From contig CALEPT010000037.1 in assembly GCA_937910385.1 (NCBI GenBank), positions 1-19,881 of the forward strand: a DNA stretch of 19,881 nucleotides, given 5' to 3'. The translations under genes and the position numbers were made by a program. This stretch comes from an uncultured Ruminococcus sp. Its GTDB lineage: Bacteria > Bacillota > Clostridia > Oscillospirales > Ruminococcaceae. The notes beneath the pieces are model-generated. The model ran no database searches. It had not been told where the DNA came from and was given only the letters and a program-made list of their open reading frames with translations. Of the stretch, positions 15,201 to 19,881 are shown in pieces; the first letter of the stretch is position 1; the number at the start of each line of letters is the position of its first letter.

Positions 15201-16592
15201 CAGAGAGTAAAGATCAGCCTTGCCAAGTTCATGGAGCATGACGAGCTCTTCGATATCGGCGAAAACGATGAGTACAAGAAGGTAACATTCGGACTCTATG
15301 CAGCCGAAGACATCACTGCTGCTGACGGTACAGTTATCCCCGAGGACGGCTTTATCGCTCAGGTATCGCTTGGCGAGGATATGACAGCTGATTTTACAGA
15401 AAAGCTTCCGTTCTCACGCTACTATGTTCAGGAGATTGCAACCGATGAGTACTATATGCTTAATGGCGAGAAGTATCTTGTAAACTTCCAGTACATGGGA
15501 CAGGAAATGTCTACTGTCAACATCGACTGCGGAACATTCATCAATGACATCAAGCGTGGATCAGTAAGCGGTAAGAAGGTCAACGAAAATGGTGAGCCCC
15601 TCGAAAACGCTCTCTTCGGTCTGTTCAAGGCTGACGAGACTGAGTTCACAGCAGAGAACGCATACCTTACAGACGAGTCCGACGAGGATGGAAACTTCGG
15701 TTTCACAGATATTCCTTTCGGTGAGTACATCGTCAAGGAGATCGCAGCACCTACCGGATATATCCTTTCTGACGAGCTGTATCCTGTTGTAATCACTGAG
15801 AACGGCGATGTTGTGGAGATAACTGCGGAGAATAAGGCGATAACTGTATCTATCAGCAAGGAAGACCTCTACGGAAACGAGCTGATAGGTGCATCTATGC
15901 AGCTTATTGATGAAAACGGCGAGATCGTAGACGAATGGACATCTGACGGCGAGAATCACATCATCACAAACATTCCTGCTGGCGGCTATACACTCAAGGA
16001 AGTTGCAGCTCCCGACGGATATGTTATTGCAACTGATATCAGCTTCACAATCGACGAGTACGGAAACGTTACTGTTGATGGCGTTGAGGCTAATGCCTTC
16101 ACAGATGACGGAATCCCTTGTGTAACTATGGTAGATGACACAACTATCGTCAAGATCAGCAAGCAGGATATGACAACAGGTACAGAGCTTCCCAGTGCTA
16201 CACTTCAGGTCCTCGACAAGGACGGAAATATCGTCGAGGAATGGGTATCCGGCACAGAGCCTCACTATATCGAGGCAAAACTCATCGCAGGCGAAACTTA
16301 CACACTCCGTGAGATCACAGCACCTGACGGTTATAATACCGCTGAGGACATCGAGTTTACTGTCAATGCAGACGGAAGCGTTACCGAGGTAACTATGAAG
16401 GACGAAGCTGTTATTGTAACAACACCTAATGTTGCCACAGGCGATACAGGCAAGAATCCTCTCGGATATATCATGTTGATCGCAGGTCTCGTACTGCTCA
16501 CAGTATCCATATTTGCAAGAAAGAAAAATGAAGAGCCTGCTGACGATTACGCAGAGCTCTGTCCCGATTTCATTGAAGGAGAAAATGAATGA
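12219..16592 (+). CDS. NlpC/P60 - multi-Cna-B surface adhesin with sortase signal
   Basis: 1457 residues. A signal peptide (about 1-38, ending ASAA) is followed by an NlpC/P60-type domain (about 47-260) with VDCSGL (Cys96), EDHSWIYIG (His184) and a likely third polar residue His227; this fold cleaves peptidoglycan stem peptides. From about 265 to 1400 come about eleven Cna-B/SpaA-like beta-sandwich domains, seen as repeated starts of the type I-x-I/V-x-K-x-D/E and ends of the type Y-x-L/V-x-E-x-x-AP-x-GY. Such domains usually form internal isopeptide bonds. The C-terminus has NVATG (1404-1408), a hydrophobic span and RKK, i.e. a sortase-type anchor. The pattern resembles NVQTG/(S/N)PxTG class B signals more than LPxTG. 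An unusually long acidic tail (about 20 residues) follows RKK. It overlaps the sortase gene by 4 nt. It presumably acts in mating-pair contact or wall remodelling for conjugation (inference). Confidence 0.9.
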   Translation: MTKNNNLIRKLGAGLMASLCAVSMLATPMTGMLSASAASTATENDAFPSADEVIAQAATLLGSPYGWGFKGYTGVYYQGSYSPLSLDYVRQQGVDCSGLIYYTLAHLGYSTSGFSWNNPVPVDTPHWLSVNDNCTITYNGVTSKIDVEKENIPYKERPYWECADGSTITPGSVVIADNLNGEDHSWIYIGEFNNRNEVIAYLKKIGVNESYINSNTVGDGSGDGGTHWRIESNGSQGCVINNRTDGKQATALNMFAFRVSKTDVEFSVTKLDKDTQMVIGKSPVDNSSALYGVYKDKECKNKVGEITIGEKGKGTIKLPSGTYYAKEIKAPTGYDLDTTVYTLKSGQTIDVLEDRTTGRIVINKTAEDGIVGDREFKVTGSDGRSFTAKTNSSGKAEVSGLFLYDMKTGKPITYNVSEVNVDTRYIVPKAKDITITEGNADLTVAVDFENDLKKGNIKINKQSEDNQNGDRTFTVTGGGQTYTLTTANDGTAILASIPVYDSSNQPITYTISEKDVPVRYVVPADQTATLTADATVDVKFENKLKKFTAEITKKDSENITAQGDATLAGATYGLYHDGERIATYTTDENGHFVTDEFVCGNYTLQELTPSQGYQLNDEIYKVGAEPQNYKVEVNPIALDVTEDVVKGKVSIIKHSDDGTTGIETPEDGAEFEIYLKNAGSYEDAKETERDYLITDENGFAETKELPYGTYTVHQTTGWKNTEFVEDFDVIVDENGKTYPYIINDAVITANIRIVKKDAETGKVIPVSGIGFKVWSVDNEKYISQTVNYPSEETIDTFYTNETGTLMLPGELAYGNYELHEVKAPTGYFLNAEPVPFTVDGTEKTVEVEKFDTAQKGRISVSKRGEIFKTVQAIGPAIHTNEDGETETAGFTTYTPVFEEGGLGGAEFEVIAAEDIYTADGTLRASAGEVVADIITDKDGNASTEPLYLGKYVVKEKTAPYGYVLNDEAKEVELTYAGQEVSITDAVNNTFNNDYQRVKISLAKFMEHDELFDIGENDEYKKVTFGLYAAEDITAADGTVIPEDGFIAQVSLGEDMTADFTEKLPFSRYYVQEIATDEYYMLNGEKYLVNFQYMGQEMSTVNIDCGTFINDIKRGSVSGKKVNENGEPLENALFGLFKADETEFTAENAYLTDESDEDGNFGFTDIPFGEYIVKEIAAPTGYILSDELYPVVITENGDVVEITAENKAITVSISKEDLYGNELIGASMQLIDENGEIVDEWTSDGENHIITNIPAGGYTLKEVAAPDGYVIATDISFTIDEYGNVTVDGVEANAFTDDGIPCVTMVDDTTIVKISKQDMTTGTELPSATLQVLDKDGNIVEEWVSGTEPHYIEAKLIAGETYTLREITAPDGYNTAEDIEFTVNADGSVTEVTMKDEAVIVTTPNVATGDTGKNPLGYIMLIAGLVLLTVSIFARKKNEEPADDYAELCPDFIEGENE

Positions 16593-17446
16593 AAAAGAAG
16601 ACTATTCTTCGCGCTCTGGCGGTTGCTTCGGCAGCCGCCCTCCTTTTAGGAGGCGCATATCTGCTCACCAAAGACGATTTCAGACAGAAGCTCAAAGAGA
16701 CTGAAATGAAGCCATATATGCCGACTCCGACAATTCTGGCGGCGCTTGATGAGGCATCTGAGCCTGAGACATCAACTACAACAGCAACAGCAATAACGAC
16801 ATCGATCGTAACCAAGGGCGAAATATCTTCGACAACAAAATCTGAGACTACAACAGCTACTCCCGAATTACCATCAGAAGTAAAGGAACAGCTCATTGAC
16901 ACAGCGCAGTCTTTGAATAACGCATATCCCGATGCAATTGGCTGGCTGTATATTCCCGATACTGTTATAAACTATCCTGTTATGCAGTCAGACGATAACT
17001 TTTACTATCTCGACCACGCATATGACGGCAGTCCACTGAAAGCAGGCTCTGTATATCTGGACTGCAGGTGCGAAGGACGATTTCAGAATCCTATAAACAT
17101 CGTTTATGCACACAACATGAAGAACGGCTCCATGTTCGCACAGGTGACTAACTTCAAGAATGACAGCTATTTCGAGAGCCACAAGTACGGCTGGCTTGCT
17201 ACTCCTGAGACAGTATACAGGATCGACTTTTTCTCCTGTGCTATTGCAGACTGGCATGACAGCCTGTATGAGGGAGATACTCCCGTGGCTGAGTGGGTGC
17301 CGCATATCTGCGATAAATCGGTAGTCGGCAGAGAGATAACCTATTCAGATGATGACAGGTTTATATCGCTATCAACTTGTAGTTATGAATTTCAGAACGC
17401 ACGAACTATCCTGACAGGAAAGCTCGTGGAGACAAAGGAGGTATAA
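16589..17446 (+). CDS. Class B sortase
   Basis: 285 residues. A membrane-anchored transpeptidase that cleaves a sorting signal between Thr and Gly and joins the protein to the cell wall or to a pilin. An N-terminal signal-anchor helix (about 5-26) is followed by a Thr-rich linker (60-92). The catalytic domain has the class B hallmark (AIGWLYIPDTVINYPVMQSDD, then YLDHAYDG, AGSVYLD), His175 in YAHNMKNGSMF, Cys264 in LSTCSYEF and Arg272. It starts by ATGA overlap with the adhesin gene, with GAAGGAG seven nt upstream, so the two are translationally coupled and the adhesin is the obvious substrate. The DUF3852-like gene follows after 6 nt. Confidence 0.93.
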   Translation: MKKKTILRALAVASAAALLLGGAYLLTKDDFRQKLKETEMKPYMPTPTILAALDEASEPETSTTTATAITTSIVTKGEISSTTKSETTTATPELPSEVKEQLIDTAQSLNNAYPDAIGWLYIPDTVINYPVMQSDDNFYYLDHAYDGSPLKAGSVYLDCRCEGRFQNPINIVYAHNMKNGSMFAQVTNFKNDSYFESHKYGWLATPETVYRIDFFSCAIADWHDSLYEGDTPVAEWVPHICDKSVVGREITYSDDDRFISLSTCSYEFQNARTILTGKLVETKEV

Positions 17447-17452
17447 ATATAT

Positions 17453-17710
17453 ATGAGAAAACTGAAAACCAAGCTCGTATGTGCTGTAACGGCTTTTATG
17501 GCAATGCTGAACTTTACGGCAATGAATGCTTATGCCGCAGGTGATGTTGCGAGTGCCGTTGAAAGTACATGGACATCGGCGAAAGACCAGATACAAAGCG
17601 TAGTCAATAACGTTGTATTCCCTGTGATTGACGTTATACTCGGTGTTCTGCTCTTCGTCAAGATCGCTACAGCGTATTTGGAGTGTGCGCCTGTTAAGGC
17701 AGATTATTGA
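17453..17710 (+). CDS. DUF3852-like membrane protein of the transfer cluster, 5' exon only
   Basis: The frame encodes a signal peptide (to about AYAA, residue 28) and then AVESTWTSAKDQIQSVVNNVV followed by a hydrophobic helix FPVIDVILGVLLFVKIATAY. This is the start of a small membrane protein found at the head of type IV secretion clusters in Firmicute conjugative transposons (DUF3852); full-length members have a second membrane helix. True coding sequence stops at 17684, 77 codons plus one base, where a group II intron begins. The remaining codons to the stop at 17710 belong to the intron. The broken codon would be completed as Tyr if the usual 'YLEYRK'-like continuation lies after the intron (inference). 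A strong AAAGGAGG RBS lies 11 nt upstream. Confidence 0.78.
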   Translation: MRKLKTKLVCAVTAFMAMLNFTAMNAYAAGDVASAVESTWTSAKDQIQSVVNNVVFPVIDVILGVLLFVKIATAYLECAPVKADY

Positions 17711-17950
17711 TTTTGAGTTTGGCAACTCAACAGGAAAAAGGTTCGCTACCTGTTATCAATCGGCTTACCTGAGAGGGAAACCTCATAGGGGAAAATAGCA
17801 TACCGATAAAGCCATAAGTTGAATAGCTGTCAATTCACGACTGAATGGCAAGATAAAACAGATTGTATGAGGATAAAGACCATACTGTTTGAACCGCAGT
17901 CCGAGTGGTCGACGTAGGGACTATGACGAAAGACAGTTAGTAACGTCATA

Positions 17951-18003
17951 TTGTGTATCTGCAATGATTTACTCTAGCATATGCAGGAGGACCTTATACA
18001 CAA
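17951..18003 (+). ncRNA. Intron domain I hairpin carrying EBS1
   Basis: An outer stem TTGTGTAT/ATACACAA (17951-17958 with 17996-18003) and an inner stem CTGCA-ATG/CAT-A-TGCAG close an 11-nt loop at 17967-17977. The loop's ACTCTAG (17971-17977) pairs over seven positions (two G-U) with the exon's last seven bases TTGGAGT (17678-17684). That is the EBS1-IBS1 pairing, and it fixes the splice site. Confidence 0.8.
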
Positions 18004-18283
18004 CGCAATTATGTATATTTTAAAGGACGGAAACGGTATCCGACAACAATCTTTAGCTATCAATAGTTTGCACAACAGGGATTGCCTAAACCGAAATGCC
18101 AGAAATGGCTATGTATAATGCCATTAGGTGATAAATTTCAAGGGTTTCCCGAGAAAGATGATACTGAATATTCGGCAAGGCAACGGAGTTCCCATAGTAG
18201 TCTGAGACGTTAACGACGTTCACATGGCGAAGGGGAACAGCTTGTTGACTTAATAAATTAGAATGGAAGGTGTGAGATACACT

Positions 18284-19876
18284 ATGAGAAATCCTATCAA
18301 AATATTAAGTAGTTTAGAAAGCCACAGCAGTAATTTAAACTATACCTTTGAACGGCTGTATAGAAATCTGTATAACAGAGAGATGTTTCTGTTAGCATAT
18401 CAGAATATATATGCCTCTGAGGGTAACATGACAAAAGGTGTTGATGGAAAAACCATTGACGGTATGAGTTTGAAAAGAATTGACGAACTCATAAACAAGC
18501 TTAAAGATGAAAGCTATCAGCCTAATCCTTCAAGGAGAACATATATCCCTAAAAAGAACAGTAATAAGCAAAGACCTTTGGGAATACCGTCATTTGACGA
18601 TAAGCTTGTGCAAGAGGTTGTGAGAATGATTTTGGAGGCTATATATGAAAACAGCTTTGAAAGAACATCTCACGGTTTTAGACCTGACAGAAGTTGTCAT
18701 ACTGCACTTAACCAAATACAGGTATGTTTTACAGGGACTAAATGGTTCATAGAGGGCGATATTAAAGGCTTTTTCGATAATATCGACCACAGCACTATGA
18801 TAGACATTCTCTCCTTGAGAATAAAGGACGAAAGGTTCCTGAGACTTATCAGAAAATTTCTTAATGCAGGTTATTTGGAAGATTGGACATATCATAAAAC
18901 TTACAGCGGCACGCCGCAGGGCGGCATCATCAGCCCGATACTGGCAAATATATATTTAGACCGCTTTGATAAATATATGAATGATATGAAGAAAGCTTTT
19001 GACAAAGGAAGAAAACGCAAAACCAATCCCCAAACAACAGTATACGAAAGAAGACGGAAAAAGCTTATACAGCAGCTTGATAATGCAAGTTCTCAGGCTG
19101 AAAGAGATGAAATAATCAAGCAGATAAAGGCAATAGAGCATGAACGATTTAGCGTTCCATATACCGACCCTTTTGATGATAATTTTAAAAGGATACAGTA
19201 CACAAGATATGCGGATGACTTTCTGATAGGAGTAATCGGCAGTAAAGAGGACGCAAAGAACGTTAAAGCACAAATCGGAGAATATCTGAGAAATGTACTA
19301 AAACTCGAATTGTCCGAAGAAAAAACCTTGATTACTCACTCGAAAAAGAAAGCACATTTCTTAGGGTACAATATTTATGTTAGGCATACTAATTCGATTA
19401 AAAGAAATAGATATGGCTATTTGAAACGCAATCAAAGCGGTGTTGTAGCTCTTGAAGTGCCAATGGAAACTGTAAAAGCCAAACTGCTGCATTATGGTGC
19501 TATGAAAATTGAGGTCGATGTCTATGGCAAGGAGGTATGGAGAGCAAAATCAAGATACTTTCTGAAAGATAACGATGACCTTGAAATCATAGAACAATAC
19601 AACAGCGAGATAAGAGGAATACGGAATTATTATTCTATTGCAAATAATTCTGCGATTCTTAACTCATTTGGATACATTATGTGTCAGAGTTTGTTCAAAA
19701 CCTATGCAACAAAATATCGCTGTTCAATGAAACAAGCTATGGATAAGTTCAGGATAGGCTCGGAATTTGGAATTAAGTACAAAACAAAGGACGGAAAAGA
19801 GCGAATAAGATTTTTCTATCATGAAGTGTGTTTGTCAAGTAGAAAGTGCATAAAAGGGGCTCGAAAAAGTGCATAG
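18284..19876 (+). CDS. ltrA: Group II intron reverse transcriptase/maturase, C-terminus altered
   Basis: 530 residues from ATG 18284 (GAAGGTG upstream); an in-frame ATG at 18263 lacks an RBS. It splices the intron and copies it into DNA. The RT domain has RPLGIPSFDDKLVQE, the TSHGFRPDRSCHTAL block, WFIEGDIKGFFDNIDH, GTPQGGIISPILANIYLD, and the catalytic YADD (309-312). Domain X (maturase) follows at about 400-500 (FLGYNIYVRH, then IRGIRNYYSIANN). Relatives continue after an 'FFYHEGF'-like segment into an HNH-type Cys-rich endonuclease domain. Here the sequence departs right after FFYHE into VCLSSRKC and stops at 19876. This fits truncation by an inserted element. Whether it still acts as a maturase cannot be said. 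The gene symbol is by family. Confidence 0.88.
   Translation: MRNPIKILSSLESHSSNLNYTFERLYRNLYNREMFLLAYQNIYASEGNMTKGVDGKTIDGMSLKRIDELINKLKDESYQPNPSRRTYIPKKNSNKQRPLGIPSFDDKLVQEVVRMILEAIYENSFERTSHGFRPDRSCHTALNQIQVCFTGTKWFIEGDIKGFFDNIDHSTMIDILSLRIKDERFLRLIRKFLNAGYLEDWTYHKTYSGTPQGGIISPILANIYLDRFDKYMNDMKKAFDKGRKRKTNPQTTVYERRRKKLIQQLDNASSQAERDEIIKQIKAIEHERFSVPYTDPFDDNFKRIQYTRYADDFLIGVIGSKEDAKNVKAQIGEYLRNVLKLELSEEKTLITHSKKKAHFLGYNIYVRHTNSIKRNRYGYLKRNQSGVVALEVPMETVKAKLLHYGAMKIEVDVYGKEVWRAKSRYFLKDNDDLEIIEQYNSEIRGIRNYYSIANNSAILNSFGYIMCQSLFKTYATKYRCSMKQAMDKFRIGSEFGIKYKTKDGKERIRFFYHEVCLSSRKCIKGARKSA
19843..19875 (+). repeat. Direct repeat AAAGTGCATA x2, possible IS end
   Basis: AAAGTGCATA occurs at 19843-19852 and 19866-19875, 23 bp apart, inside wider similar contexts (AGAAAGTGCATAA and GAAAAAGTGCATAG). 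It is preceded by TGTTTGTCAAG at 19829. A TG start with repeated internal transposase-binding motifs resembles IS21-family ends. The IS itself would lie beyond the window. Confidence 0.45.
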
Positions 19877-19881
19877 CCCTG

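Larger units (their letters stand above)
17685..19881 (+). mobile_element. Group II intron, 3' part missing from the window
   Basis: It begins with GTGCG at 17685, the standard 5' end of group II introns, directly after the exon. About 570 nt of structured, gene-free RNA (domains I-III, to about 18260) precede an intron-encoded reverse transcriptase in domain IV. The exon-binding hairpin with EBS1 is at 17951-18003. Base composition turns visibly more AT-rich than the surrounding genes, and codon choice in the RT differs (many AAA, ATA, TTT), consistent with independent acquisition. Domains V and VI and the 3' splice site are not in the window, and sequence from about 19827 may no longer be intron. 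Mobility is normally by retrohoming into the intronless allele of the target gene. Confidence 0.88.

Noticed and set aside
17826..17830. GCTGT as EBS2 pairing with ACAGC in the exon
   Set aside because: Only five base pairs, with a 4-nt gap from IBS1; too short to separate from chance.

Overview
The window looks like part of an integrative conjugative element (ICE) or conjugative transposon from a gut Firmicute, most likely a Ruminococcus or close Ruminococcaceae relative. The reasons are strong purine-rich ribosome binding sites, families typical of Firmicute conjugative transposons (DUF4314, DUF3849, YodL, DUF3846, an Api92-like protein with LPD28, DUF3852), Thr-rich surface linkers and a class B sortase. 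No rRNA, tRNA, integrase or relaxase is visible. All genes read left to right. The genus is inferred from style of sequence, not from a marker gene.

Left part (1-11037): a compact run of small to medium cytoplasmic genes, mostly spaced 0-20 nt apart or overlapping. It holds two paralogous acidic proteins (the first cut by the window edge), a short ribbon-helix-helix (RHH) protein, a tandem-RHH protein with a polyacidic tail, and a DUF4314 protein. A monocistronic small gene follows, with its own promoter and two back-to-back terminators. Then come an orphan C5-cytosine methyltransferase, a BRO/KilAC antirepressor, an Api92-like/LPD28 protein, a pentapeptide-repeat protein, an orphan D12-class adenine methyltransferase, a four-Cys mini-protein, a DUF3849-YodL-DUF3846 protein and a SpoVG-like protein. 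As a set this resembles the anti-restriction and establishment ('polyvalent protein') region of a conjugative element.

The most striking observation is in this part. Seven otherwise unrelated proteins end in an acidic stretch followed by a Met-rich tag of the type (G/E)-M-(S/T)-(M/I), placed at or within a few residues of the C terminus, and an eighth may carry a degenerate version. Synonymous codons differ, so the likeness is at protein level. A common C-terminal targeting signal, for example for co-transfer through the element's type IV secretion system, is a testable explanation.

Middle part (11038-17446): a surface module. It contains a Thr-rich lipoprotein with a transglutaminase-like domain, with its own promoter and terminator. 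Next is a 1457-residue adhesin with an N-terminal NlpC/P60 domain, about eleven Cna-B/SpaA-like domains and an NVATG sorting signal. A class B sortase, translationally coupled to it by an ATGA overlap, presumably anchors it.

Right part (17447-19881): the first gene expected of the conjugation machinery (DUF3852-like membrane protein) is interrupted after 77 codons by a group II intron starting at 17685. The intron's EBS1 loop can be read directly and pairs with the exon. Its reverse transcriptase/maturase ORF appears to be cut near its C terminus by foreign sequence carrying a direct repeat that resembles the end of an IS21-like element. The window ends there, so the intron's catalytic 3' domains and the rest of the transfer genes are not visible.
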